From Entomortierella parvispora (Eukaryota; Mortierellomycota; Mortierellomycetes; Mortierellales; Mortierellaceae): a stretch of 64,000 nucleotides of DNA. Where the stretch lies: the NCBI GenBank assembly GCA_963573315.1, contig OY752141.1, forward strand, positions 124,001 to 188,000, in the 5' to 3' direction. A program made the position numbers and the translations under genes. Shown piece by piece: positions 1-10,868 of the stretch; the first letter of the stretch is position 1; each line of letters starts with the position of its first letter. The notes under the pieces were generated by a model that saw nothing but the letters and a program-made list of their open reading frames with translations, had not been told where the DNA came from and searched no databases.

Positions 1-2
1 AA

Positions 3-1250
3 GACACTCAATCCTCCTCAGATCAAGGGCTTCCTCCTTTGCCCTCGTACACGGAGGCAGTAACAGCAACGACAACAACAGGGACGCGTCCAAATCACGT
101 CAATCGGTCACCGTCTCCCTCTTACCCCTCTATGCGAATCATCTCTCCCTCCGCTTACGACACTCTCCTCGCTTCCGATAATGACACACCCACCAACCTT
201 CACACCACAACAGACACCACTGTATCGACACCAATAATGAACAGCACAACGACCACAACGACTAACAACCCCAACATAAATGACCCGACACACAGCCACT
301 CCACCCATCCCTCTCTTTCTGACCTGGTCTCCCCAATCCCCCTGCGGACCAGCTCCATGACCTCCTCTTCTTCCTCGACTTTTATCCCCTCGAGCCGCAC
401 CCATTCCCCCAGAAACTCGAGCGAAACGTTGCCGCCACCGAGCAGCAGTCGTTGCAGTAGTATGAACAGCGCCGTCTCTGCAACTTGGAGTCTCGACCAC
501 CGGACCATGCCCCGGACCCCAGTGTCTGCCACCAAACGGCCTGCCTCTTCCGCCTCTTCAGCCTCCTTCTCTTCTTCCTCAAGAACCCCTCTCTCCTCCA
601 GATCCAATGAAAAAGCCCTCCCTTCCCTCCCACCGGACAGCAACTCGGATCAATTGACACAGCGTCGTCCCTCTGTCGCTGAACGCACCGCCTTCCTAGC
701 CTCCCCTCCGGTCCGATCCAGAGTGTCTTCTCGAGTGCTTGGCAAAGTTCATTACCATCAACAGTCCTTTGCCCGATCTACGCCCTCCCTTCCCGCAAGG
801 TTCAAGAACATGTCCCCGGTTTCGCCTTCGTCCTTTTCATTTTCTTCATCCACAGCCCGGGCTACAGTCTCGTCACCGACGCTGTCGCTCTCGACCTTTT
901 CGGCCATGCACCTCCCCTTGTCCATGTCGCGTCCGATCCGAACCACGGTCCCGCTGGAGAAACGTCGGTGGTCAAACGACAGCACTCGGGGGATCCATGG
1001 TTTGGCCTTCTTGGAGGGCGAGGACCCTGAAGAAGGGTCTGTCGGTTCATCTTCGTTTTTGGAGGACGAAGACGAGGACGACGACAACGACGGGGACGCG
1101 GAGAATGCCGGCGATTGTGATTTCAAAAAAGCACATTCCGTCCATGGGTACAGTAGCTACACGAAAAAGAAAACTTCCTCAAAACCAAAAAAGACCAAAA
1201 AGAAGTGCATTGTTCTTTCGACCTTTGAATCCTTGCTAAAAAAACAATAA
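3..1250 (+). CDS. Ser/Thr-rich low-complexity protein, 3' part only
   Basis: The frame is open from the left edge to the TAA at 1248-1250, and no ATG lies before the edge, so the start (and perhaps upstream exons) is outside the window. About 415 residues are visible. They are dominated by Ser, Thr and Pro runs, with an acidic block near nt 1060-1110 (Glu/Asp run) and a Lys-rich C-terminus. No domain, signal peptide or membrane helix is recognisable, so this looks like a largely disordered tail of a longer protein. The stop codon is embedded in AATAAA. It converges on the Rpn2 gene with about 160 bp between the two stops. Function unknown. Low complexity makes several antisense frames appear open; this frame is preferred because it is the longest and runs in from the edge. 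Confidence 0.55.
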   Translation, partial: DTQSSSDQGLPPLPSYTEAVTATTTTGTRPNHVNRSPSPSYPSMRIISPSAYDTLLASDNDTPTNLHTTTDTTVSTPIMNSTTTTTTNNPNINDPTHSHSTHPSLSDLVSPIPLRTSSMTSSSSSTFIPSSRTHSPRNSSETLPPPSSSRCSSMNSAVSATWSLDHRTMPRTPVSATKRPASSASSASFSSSSRTPLSSRSNEKALPSLPPDSNSDQLTQRRPSVAERTAFLASPPVRSRVSSRVLGKVHYHQQSFARSTPSLPARFKNMSPVSPSSFSFSSSTARATVSSPTLSLSTFSAMHLPLSMSRPIRTTVPLEKRRWSNDSTRGIHGLAFLEGEDPEEGSVGSSSFLEDEDEDDDNDGDAENAGDCDFKKAHSVHGYSSYTKKKTSSKPKKTKKKCIVLSTFESLLKKQ

Positions 1251-1412
1251 AACTCGTAGAAAAATGACACGTTTCTTTATCTATCTCTCCTTTCCACTTG
1301 TTCCTCGAGTTTCAACACGACAGACAACATCGAGGGCTATGAAAATGAGTTGGCTGCATGGAGTGATACTAAAAATAAAAACAATGACGACCTATGTCAA
1401 AGTTCTCTTCGT

Positions 1413-4400
1413 TTATTCGTCGCTAAAAGGATATGTGAAGGGCTCTGGCAAGGGTGCCTCCTCTTCCTCGACCTCCATGGCAGAATCAGCAGCAGCGGTC
1501 ACTGCGACGGCTGCAGCTGTTGTCGTTGAGGTGATCAGCGTCTCTGGCTCTCCACTCTTGTTATCCAGCAAAACAACAATGCCTCCAGTCACATCCTATA
1601 GTGAAGAAAACGAAGGATCAGCGCGATGATCTATAGGTCTCTATAATGATGACAATCTCACTCGTTGTGAAAAATAGCGCTTACCTTCTTGACGGGAACA
1701 TAACGAGCATCCTTGTCAAAGGAAATATACTTGAGCTGTGCGGGCACCACTCTAGCCAAGTTTCCGAGCTTTTCTGAGGTGGCCTCCTTCTTTGGCTTAG
1801 CAGCTGCCTTGGCCTCTTCCTCCTTGACCTCGTCAGCCTATAAACGACAAGACAGAATTGAGGGTGTATTTGCACTTTAGAAGATGAACAAACAAAAACA
1901 ACAGCAAACTTCTTGCTAGTAATCACAGACATACCTTAACCTCTGGCTTTTCGTCCTCGTCCATTGCATCAGACTCGGCGGCAGCTTTAGACCTCTTGGC
2001 CTTGGCCTGAGCCTTGGCTGTGGTCGAGAGAACGGCTGTCGCTACCTTCTCGATGGCAACAGTTGTTGGTGGCTTTGTAGGAGGGATGTATGCGAACAAG
2101 GAGGGTCTGGCGTTGGATGTGAACTCAATCTCGGGCATGTTGAGGTCGGCGTTGACTCCAATGATGGCAGTGGGGGTAAACGCCAAGCTCAAGAAATGAG
2201 AGGCGGGGAACCAGTACCAGAACTGAGTGAATAGAGCAACACCAACGATGGCCGACATGTTTGAGTGTCCCGAACGCGACTGCATTGAAATAGTAACGTT
2301 GCGACCACCTAATCAGGAAGAGAAAAGTCAGTGGACGGTGAGGTTTGATGTAAGGCCACTAAAAGAAAGAAGGTCGACTTTATCAAATATCGATAGTACA
2401 TACCAGCATCAATGATACCCTGGCCGAGAACGGCTCCAAACTTTGCAAGGGCGTCCTCGTTCTTCTTCTTGATCACCTCCTCAAACATTGTCCGCACACC
2501 AGCGACCTTGGCGTTTTGTGTCTCGTTCTGCTGCATCAAGATCATGGCCAAGGCAATGAAGGCTCCTTGACGGACAAAGTCGACGTTATCCTTGGTCATG
2601 GGCTCCAACAACTCGATCGCCTCCAATGATCCCGTTCCAGCACATGAAATTCCAAGAGCCAAGCAGGCGCCATATCTAACGTGGGGGTTGTAACTCTCAG
2701 AGAGAAGCTGCACGATGCGGGGAACTTGCTTGTACGAGCGGAAAAGGATAAAACCAAGAGCAGTGACGGCGGCGCGACGCACATCATCGTTGACATCACT
2801 AACAGCGACGTGCAGCAAGCGACGGATAGCCTTGTTGTTACCAGTGCCGCAGTAAGCCATGGCGATGGTGTACATTCCTCCGTAACGGAGGATGGGATCC
2901 TTGTCCGCGGAAAGCTTCTCAATCAAGTCATCGGCAGCATCCTCCTTTCCATACATAACAAGAGAGATACCGACAGCAAGGCCACGGATAATCTTCTCGT
3001 GCTGTGTCTCGTGAGCGTACTGAAGCATCTCGTCCAAAGCCTTCTCCGATGCGGTTCCGAGCATCACCATACCCATGGCGAGACCAGCAGCCTCGCCTCC
3101 GATAGCACTGTCACTGAAAAGGACGTTCTTGAGGTCCTCGTAGATTTCTATATAACAATAATACCAGTAATGGATTAGTCTCTTTCCAGGCGCTGGCGGC
3201 GTGTCCGCGAAATTGCTGCAATCAGGAAACCAAAGCAAATACTTTACCGTCGCTGTCAGTGGCCATTCCCGCCGTGCCGAGTCCGAGACATGCTCCATGC
3301 TGCAAAACTTCGATACGGGTATCCTTCAAAACACCGCGGAGGTACTCCAAGACCTCGTCGCCGTGGTTGGCGTGGATAAGTCCAAGTGCAAAGAGCGATC
3401 CTCCTTCTGAGTATGGACTGGCTGTAACACCCTCCTGGGGAAGGTATGGCTCCAGTAACTTCAACCCCTGAGACAAGTGACCCTTGTGAATGACACCCAA
3501 CGCAGCTGTGGCACTGAACTTGGACCAGTTGGTGGCGCGAGAGAGCCACTCCAGATTTTGTCTCAAAAAGTCGTCGCTAGTTGTTCCTGCGTTCATGAAA
3601 GCATTGGCGAAGGTCACGGCAGAGTGGTAGACCGAAAGGCGGGCATCAAGCACAGTCTAGAGAAGAGCACCAGGGACATTAGTACTTTAAAGAGGACAAC
3701 TCAAGTACCTCTCACCTAATACATGGTTCAGAGCATGATACCTTTGAGTTTTTGAGAATGAGCATATCAGTGTGGTTGTTGCGGCAGAGGAACTCGAGTT
3801 GAAGCTTGATCGTTTCCTTTCCAGACAAGATCGACTTGATCTTGTCAATCTTGGCTTGGGCGGTCTCGTCTGAAGATGAAGTGAGAGATCCAGCAACCTT
3901 AGTAAGGTACTTTTGTGTCGCGTTGTTCTCCAAATCGAAAGCCAATTGGTATGCCATCAAGAGGTCCTTCTAAAAAATGACAAGAAGAGGATCAGCAGAA
4001 GGTCTTATGCACGCCTATTCCAGACGCTGCTCATGGAACAAGATGGAACTGAAAGCTCACCTGATCTCCAGAGCTGACGAGCTTCTGCAGCAAATTTGCG
4101 CTAGCGGCGTGGCCTCCAAGATGCACGAGGCACTGGTTAATAGCCACATAGTCAGGCTCGCTCAGCTTTTGGAACTGGTCAACCAAAAGTTGAAGCAAAG
4201 TGTTGCGGTATGCCTGATCGAGCACCACGGTCATTGTGAGCTCATAGACGTAGGGGAGGATGGTACTGGGTCCGCCAGCCTTGATGCAGTACTCGACAAC
4301 ATCCAAGCGATGAGCCTCGAGGGCAATTCCAACAGCCTATTCGCATAGACGTGTACATAGTCTTAGTATCAATGAAAAAAAGTCGCCCCAATCGCGAAAA

Positions 4401-5288
4401 ATTGGCAGTATACAGGCGGCGCCGATTTCATACCTGCTTGTATTCGCTGTCCTGGTAGCATCGGTCAAACATCTTCTCAACAACATCTTTGAGTCGCGAG
4501 TCCATGGGCTCTGCGTTCTGAGAATCCTCCTGTTCCTGAATTCTCAAGGCAATATACTTGTCGATACATTTGGCTATTTTCAAAGACGGAACATCAAGAT
4601 TTAATATCTGTCGATCAATTGGGCTGTCGAGTCCAGTCGGTAATTAATTTGAAAAAAAGGCACTTACAGATGATGGTGTCGACATACTCGGACTTTGCTG
4701 AGAGATCAAACAAAGCCCCAGCGCCGAGCGCAAAATTGAGAGAGTCGTCGAATTCTCCAAGATGATAGTAAACCTGTAACCCAAACAGTCCACGTCAGTG
4801 ACCACGCACATAAATTTTGCTGTCCAGTTCTCTCGCTGCTATTCCCTAACACAACGAACCTTGGATGCTACAAGTGCAGCAAGTCGTCTATCCTTGAATT
4901 CTGTGTCTTCGTACATGATCTCGCTATCGATTCAAGAAATAACGCGTTCAGTTGCTTGATCGGTATTGGTCCAGCATATCGTTGATTTTCAGTCTATTTA
5001 TCTTCATCCAGGACCACAGCGACATACATCTTTGAGACTGCATCCGAGATTTCAGCCCAAAACTGATCCACGAGAACATTGAGTTTCTTGAGGGCATAAA
5101 CCTTGAGATCGTCATCCTGTTCATCCAGGAGGGCGATCACTCCGGCTATCAAGAAAGAAAGAAAGTATCAGGCACATGTGTATTGATCCATAAGATAGTA
5201 GACTAAGAACGAAGGGCCACCCCTGGCAACCTGCCGGTGGATGTCTCCATGGGTTGAACGCCATACCAGCAGAGGTGAGTCCAGACAT
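1413..5288 (-). CDS. rpn2: 26S proteasome regulatory subunit Rpn2 (PSMD1)
   Basis: Largest non-ATPase subunit of the 19S base; scaffolds the particle and docks the ubiquitin receptor Rpn13. I read twelve exons: first 5288-5267 (22 nt), then 5145-5028, and so on, to the last at 1595-1413. Residues beginning MSGLTSA join to [20 protein letters not shown], a typical Rpn2 N-terminus. The exon between about 3149 and 2405 carries the proteasome/cyclosome helical repeats (for example [19 protein letters not shown] and [18 protein letters not shown]). The exon after it holds [19 protein letters not shown], another Rpn2 hallmark, followed by a Lys/Ala/Glu-rich linker. The C-terminus [13 protein letters not shown] resembles the Rpn13-binding tail of animal Rpn2. 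The stop lies in AATAAA. Inner exon borders were read from GT/AG and frame and are approximate. Identity is very secure. Confidence 0.96.
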
Positions 5289-5658
5289 TGCTGATGTGTT
5301 TTGATTGAAAGGATGGAAAGAAGAGTTGCTTCGCTCTGCGACAGGTCCGATCGAGACAAGGCGATCAAGAAAAGCAATCGGGATGGACGTGCGTGGGTTC
5401 TTGACTTGGTTCGGTGCGCGTCGTGGACCAGGCAAGGACGAAGAGATGGAGGTAGATTTTGGGAGGAGTGAAGGATGAAAGAAGGAGGAACAATGGAGAA
5501 ATGCGAGGAAATTATAATGAAAGGTGGACGCGCGTTACTACTTCGTGGGTGCTGGTGCGGCAAAAAAAAAGTGTACGTCACTTTTTTTTTTTGAGATCAT
5601 CATGTGACCAGAAGTAATTATTCAATGTAAATTTATTGATTAATAATTTACTCCATAT
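5289..5658. promoter_or_regulatory. Upstream region of Rpn2 and 3' flank of the Mic-like gene
   Basis: Both neighbours are on the minus strand, so this 370 bp holds the Rpn2 promoter/leader and the downstream gene's 3' flank. The minus strand reads pyrimidine-rich just before the Rpn2 ATG, as in other leaders here. A T tract at about 5581-5592 and AT-rich sequence at 5615-5655 mark the 3' flank of the Mic-like gene. No TATA box or known proteasome control element was recognised. Confidence 0.4.
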
Positions 5659-8152
5659 TTACAAAGCGCGGTCGCGTCCGCCTCGGCGCGAGGCCCGGTT
5701 GTCCTCGCCTTGGTCGTAGTGGAACCAGTTGTCCTGGGAGTAGATCGAGGCATGGTTGTGGCCTCCCATACCAAAGTCGCGACCTTGGTCAAAGTGACCT
5801 CCTCGTCCAAACTTGCCCTCAAGGCTGTGCTCGGGGTGCTCAAACAGATGCTTCAGTCCGTCCCTCTTATCTGCGATCCAATAACGGCCCTCCTGAGCCC
5901 TACGGTCGATAGAGTCCTTGAGCTGGTCATCTCCACGACGAATCTCGTTTCCGTTATCCCTTGGGCCGCCACCTGCCTTCCACCAGGGTGAGGAAGGAGA
6001 TGGGCGCTCCTGGGAGGATGAGCGTCTATCAAAGGACTCGTACGGGTCGGCGGGCGAATCCTTGCGTTGCCACCAGTGCTTGGCTTCTTGTGCAGCCTCA
6101 GTCACGGAACGACGGGGCTCAGAGTCATAACGGTCACCGCCAAAGCGATCACCACGGCCTATGTAGTCGTCTCTGCCTTCAAAGCGTCCTCCTCGGCGAC
6201 CATCGTCCTCACCTGGGCGACCTCCAAAGCCCCAATTGCGATCTCCAGAGCGAGGGAGGCCACCCTCTTCAAAATCGTGCTCAAACTTGTGGAAATAACG
6301 GCGTCCATGGTCCTGAACGTCCTCGGCTCTGTTGCGGATATCGCGTCTCGTGTCTCTGAAGCGATCCTCGCTGAAGTCGCGAAGTTCTTGACTACGCTTC
6401 TTGATCTGATGACGAGCATCCTCAAATCGATCTTCCTGATCGCGGCCAAATCGCCTGATATCTCGCCCACGGTCTTCAGCCCAGCCCTGACCAGCATCCT
6501 TGGCATCTTCAAAGCGACCACGAAGATCGCGCGAAGTCTGACGACCCCAGTTTTGAGCACGATCCTTCACATCTCCAAACTCGTGGCGCATCTCCTCTGC
6601 AGCATCGGCAGGGTTCCATCGATCAAACTGACGGCGGCCCTGGTTGAATCTCTCCTGGCCCTCTTCCCAACCTTGGCGAGCCTTGGATTTGAAGTTGTCG
6701 ACTCCGCGCTCAAAGTCGCCACGATCCCAACCTCCACGACCGTTACCCTGCAACCAATCGCGAGCTTGGTCACCCTTCTCCTGAGCTGAACGCTTGAAGT
6801 CTTGAGCAGAGCGCTCGGCATGGCGCCTCTCAGAGTTCCACCAGTGCTTGGCCTGGCCAGTCTTATCTTCGACCGAGTCCTTTGCTTGGTCCTTGGCATG
6901 CTCCATCTGGTGTCCCAAGTCCTTTGATTTGTTCTTGATGTCGTGCGCAACTCCCTCAGTCTTGTCCTTCAAATCATGGGCGGCCTCTGCAGTCTTGTCC
7001 TTCAAATCATGGGCGACCTCTACAGTCTTGTCCTTGACATCATGAAGGACCTTCTGAGTCTTGTCTGTGAGCTCGTGTGTCTTTTCTGAAAGATCGTGAG
7101 CTGCACCCTTGGCGCCATGTGCAACGGATCCAACAGCGGACTGGAGATGATGGGTCGAGTCAACGACTGACTTCTTGGTATGGAACCACCAGTGCTGCCA
7201 TTCACGGGACAAGTCGCCATAGTCATAGGTCCTGAGGCCTGTGAGAACATTATTGGTGGTGCGAGGGATGCAGTAGGCAGACGCCCCCAGGGCCAAAGCA
7301 AGAGGTGAAAGGAATCGGAAGACAATATTGCTCTTGCGGGCAATGAGAGTACCAGTCAAACCGGCCAGGGTAATATAGAAAAGCGCTGGGACCAGGGGTT
7401 CCTCGACATAGGCTCCACGGTAACGCTCCATGCGACCAGCACTATGACCGCCTCCAAGGCCACCCAAGGCGAGGCGGCGAGGACGTTCGACACCAAGCTC
7501 TCCTTCAAATGACTCTCCAACACTTCGACCACCCCCAAAACCGCCAAAAATATGGCGACGAGAACGATCACCGCCACTTTCTCCCCCAGAAGACTCTTCG
7601 GAATTGCCTTCTGGGGTTCTAAAGCCAAGGCCTTGGCGGTTGCCATGAGCGTGTAAGCTTGCGGATGAAAAGAAAGAAGAACCGTGACCACGTTCACCAT
7701 GGCTACCAAAAGAGGACGACGATGGCGACGAGGAAGAAGAGGAGGAAGAGGAACCTCTACCGTGTCCACTCTCGTTTGATCCATAGGGAGAGTCGGCCAT
7801 TTCCAATACCTGGTTGGTAAACTCTTGGACATGCTCCTTCAAATGTTCAGCCTCGGACTGAATACCAGAATCCTAAAAAAGACAAAGGTAGCATTGCTTC
7901 ATCAGCGCGTTGCTGTTGTTGTATAGTCGATTCTTGGCTTTATCAACTTACATGCTGGCAAAGAACAGTTTTAGATGTGGCAAAGACAGCAACGGCAGCG
8001 GTGCTGGCAATGAGAATGGTAGGCTACGTATTTCCATCCGTTGAGGTTAGCAAACAAAGGGCTAGGGTGCTGGGATATCAGCTCTGGATCGTTTATCTAC
8101 TTACGTTGCGAGTACGCTTGGCAGCAAGCGCTTGTGGCTTGACTCTGTACAT
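5659..8152 (-). CDS. MICOS Mic26/Mic27-like (apolipoprotein O family) protein with LEA-like repeats and a long charged tail
   Basis: Three exons keep frame: 8152-8105, 8023-7952 and 7872-5659, giving 777 residues. The start is the ATG that opens a basic, Arg/Lys-containing, Asp-free N-terminus followed by a hydrophobic helix (PTILIASTAAVAVFA), like a mitochondrial import signal plus membrane segment. After a Gly/Ser-rich stretch, residues about 195-250 carry the apoO/Mic26-27 core: EEPLVPALFYITLAGLTGTL, then ARKSNIVFRFLSPLALALGA and a second segment ending in PRTTNNV. This family sits in the inner membrane at cristae junctions. Unusually, tandem 11-residue amphipathic repeats follow (HDLKDKTAEAA and variants; nt about 6930-7060), then about 380 residues rich in Arg, Asp, Gly and Trp. 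Typical Mic26/27 proteins are about 200-270 residues. Membership is well supported by the core; the role of the tail is unknown. Confidence 0.8.
6925..7065 (-). repeat. 33-bp tandem repeats encoding LEA-like 11-mers
   Basis: Four consecutive 11-residue units are encoded: HDVKDKTVEVA, HDLKDKTAEAA, HDLKDKTEGVA and HDIKNKSKDLG. The DNA units share long identical blocks such as tcttgtccttcaaatcatgg, so at least two units look recently duplicated. The pattern (hydrophobic Val/Leu/Ala spaced with Lys/Asp) matches group 3 LEA-type class A amphipathic helices. Confidence 0.8.
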
Positions 8153-8870
8153 TCGAGGAGGGTAGAGACGTGGATTCTCTTCAAGTTTGGTGTTGACGTG
8201 AGATCGATGATACTGGTGTACGAGTGCGTGTGCGTGCGCGTGAGGGTGAAGGATCGTAGATGACAAGAGAATGAGAGAGAGTGCTTTTGACGGGTTGTAA
8301 TAAACGCCTGTGGCGTTAGACCCTTCGAGATCTCCTTGGCTGAGATCGAGATTGCGGCGACAAACAAAAAAAAAAAAAAAAAAAAATGTCTTGCATGCTT
8401 GCACCAAGAGGATGCGGTCTCGTGGCGGTGTCAGTCCGTTATGGACTAGTCTGTGAACAAGGACCCTGTCCACGCAGACGCGTTTGCCCTTCGCGCTGTC
8501 ACAAGGGTCTGTGAGTTGTTGTTGCTATCTTCTCCGATCCAACGTTTCTAGTGCAACCGACACGTTTGCAGCTCAAGTCAAGGGCATGCCTTTGGATGGT
8601 GTCTTGCAATTGGTGTTTTAACTCGGCTGTCCTCTCTCTCTGCGTCGATAAAAATGGAGTTGGATCGGACAGAGAAAAAAAAAAAAAAAAAAAAAGTAAA
8701 CACGAACTGAACCTCGCTGTTTTCTTCTCTTCCTTTGCTTCACTACCTCACTCACCACCGTCCCTCTTCTCCTTTCTCCTTCATCTTCCTTTTGCCCCTC
8801 CCTTCGTATCCTCTTCCTTTTAGCACCGCATCGCATCATACCCATCAGATACCCATATACCCTTACCAGC
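8153..8870. promoter_or_regulatory. Divergent intergenic region between the Mic-like and SET-domain genes
   Basis: A 718 bp head-to-head region. It contains two homopolymers, A(20) near 8367-8386 and A(21) near 8674-8695. From about 8720 to the SET-gene ATG the plus strand is strongly pyrimidine-rich, the usual leader signature in this window. No clear TATA box was seen. Confidence 0.4.
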
Positions 8871-10583
8871 ATGAATATCAATATCAACCTCAACCCCTCC
8901 TCAATACCCATATCGGGGCCTCCAACACCCTCCTCTCTCTTTGAAAAGGACGCCTCGAACCCACTGGAATGCCAACTTCATACCCTTCATCTCAACGATA
9001 CCCACTCTTCCCATGAAGAGCTCAACGCTGCCTCGTCTCCAGCAGCAGATCCAATCAAGGTTGCCTTTCTGCCCAACAAAGGTCGCTGTTACCTGGCTAC
9101 CCGGACTATTCAGCCACAGGAACGGATCTTTGTCGCCGAATCCTATGGCACCACTATGTGCGATCCTTGGCTCGACTGTGGGGTCTGTCATGACTGTTGG
9201 GGACGAATCCCAGACCGAAAAGCTCAAATCCGGTTACCAAGGAAACCCCTCCCAGGAACGGCATCGACTATCGAGACCAAAAAGAGCCCCCGGTCAAGGA
9301 AAATAGAGTCGACGGTCATGGTCTTTTGCAACGAGACCTGCTGGAACCGTTACGGACCCGTCAAGGCAGCCTTGATCTGTCAAGTCGAGGAAAAGATCCG
9401 CAGGAGCTGGGATATCAAGCAAACAGCTGGACCCAACGGACTTTGGCGGGTGCAGACGACCATACAAACACCTTCTACCTTTGTTGCAGGAGCAGGATCT
9501 GCCACGGCAACATTAAACTCGGAAGCATCGGCACCAGTTACCCATTACTCGACTTTGATCCCTCAGGCGTTGGCTGTGGCCTCAACACCCCTGGCTCTTT
9601 CGAAACTGCAGGATCAAGATCTTAGTTTGTTCCTCAACTGTGTTTGGAATGCGCTCGATAGCCTGGTTGCCGAGCAAGAATCTTTTATCGGCACTTTACA
9701 ACAGCAGCAGCAACATGAGCGCTTGGAAATCGCATCTGGAGTCTGGGACAAGAGAGCGGAAGCCCTCTATCCCATGTTGGCGAAATTCCTGCTGGAGGGC
9801 AATAGCAAGGCGACAGTTGCATCCAAGACCTCGGACGATGACTGCGAGACCATTCGACTATTGACCGATATCCTCTATAGACGACAAGTTGAGCTGGATC
9901 AAGAGGGCGCTGTTCATGATACCCAAGAAACAACAAATGACGAATCGGAGCAGGAGCTTGGCCCTAAAGGAGTGCAACCCAGCTTTGCAGATCTGTGCTC
10001 CATGCAATCCAACGAGCTGGTCTTGTTTCGCCAGCAACTTCAGCAAGATGCCAATGAGCGGACAGGGGTAGAAAACAAAGCTGATACCGACATCAAGGAC
10101 AGCAAGCAGGACAGGACAGGACCTTGGAGAGAATTACTCTCCATCTTGCCCGACCATCTCTTGAGCTGCTTTTATGTCTACCTCCGCATTCGGGATGCTT
10201 ATCTCCTCCTCGATATTGAGTCGGCCTGGTCTCCTGCACCTCGACTTTCGATCGACAGTGCACTCTTTCGCAACATCCTCTACCGCGAGGTCGCCAATTC
10301 ATTCGGGATCCGTGACAGCTCGGACGAACTCTTGGCCTTTGCCATCTTTCCCCGAGCCTCGTATTTTAACCACTCTTGTCGACCCAATGTGGAAAAGAGA
10401 CGAGTCGGTCGTCACTTTGAGTACTGGAGTACGGTGGAGATTGGGGAGAACGAGGAGTGCTGTATTAGCTATGGCGACATCAACCCAGGACGAACTGAAA
10501 GGCAGAGACGTCTTGAAGACATGTATTTTTTCCACTGCAATTGTCCGCGTTGTGTGGAAGAAGAGGCCGAAGAGAAGCAATAA
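8871..10583 (+). CDS. SET-domain protein lysine methyltransferase, SMYD/Set5-like
   Basis: Single exon, 570 residues. The start is the first ATG after a CT-rich leader. The N-terminal SET piece (about residues 64-95, ending GRCYLATRTIQPQERIFVAE) is separated from the main SET block by a long insertion, as in SMYD/Set5 proteins. Cys pairs CGVCHDC (about 103) and CNETCWNRYG (about 150) sit where SMYD proteins have a MYND finger, but the usual His/Cys pattern is incomplete. The catalytic core shows YFNHSCRPNVE (about residue 500) and the cofactor-region motif CCISYGD, followed by a post-SET Cys cluster HCNCPRC. It probably transfers methyl groups from S-adenosylmethionine to lysines of histones or other proteins; the substrate cannot be read from sequence. 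Fungal Set5 (histone H4) is the nearest idea. The TAA stop lies in AATAAA. Converges on the TPR-MYND gene. Confidence 0.85.
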   Translation: MNININLNPSSIPISGPPTPSSLFEKDASNPLECQLHTLHLNDTHSSHEELNAASSPAADPIKVAFLPNKGRCYLATRTIQPQERIFVAESYGTTMCDPWLDCGVCHDCWGRIPDRKAQIRLPRKPLPGTASTIETKKSPRSRKIESTVMVFCNETCWNRYGPVKAALICQVEEKIRRSWDIKQTAGPNGLWRVQTTIQTPSTFVAGAGSATATLNSEASAPVTHYSTLIPQALAVASTPLALSKLQDQDLSLFLNCVWNALDSLVAEQESFIGTLQQQQQHERLEIASGVWDKRAEALYPMLAKFLLEGNSKATVASKTSDDDCETIRLLTDILYRRQVELDQEGAVHDTQETTNDESEQELGPKGVQPSFADLCSMQSNELVLFRQQLQQDANERTGVENKADTDIKDSKQDRTGPWRELLSILPDHLLSCFYVYLRIRDAYLLLDIESAWSPAPRLSIDSALFRNILYREVANSFGIRDSSDELLAFAIFPRASYFNHSCRPNVEKRRVGRHFEYWSTVEIGENEECCISYGDINPGRTERQRRLEDMYFFHCNCPRCVEEEAEEKQ

Positions 10584-10868
10584 ATCATCCTCTGTAGACT
10601 ATGAAGTCCTCTTTGTCTTCTTCGTGTCTTCCTTATTTTCTCCACTGGGGTGTTGAGGTTGAATCATTGCAAACTTTTATTATTGGTCATACCACGGTAG
10701 GATCATGGGAGAATGGTTCATGGAATATAGTCATAGAATAGGGGCAAGAGCCGGATGCTTCTTCACACCTCCTCCGTTGGTGACAGAGAATACACACACA
10801 CTATCTTCTTCTCTTCAAAACGCCCTGTCAGAATGTTTGTCGGTGTGTTTGGCAGGTAGACCGGTGTC

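Noticed and set aside
108-660. Several open minus-strand frames across the Ser-rich gene
   Set aside because: Low-complexity coding DNA leaves the antisense open; compositions are Arg/Gly/Val-rich and unlike proteins.
6067-6789. Plus-strand 240-residue frame inside the Mic-like gene
   Set aside because: It mirrors the repetitive Arg/Asp-coding exon on the other strand, and the minus-strand product has recognisable domains.
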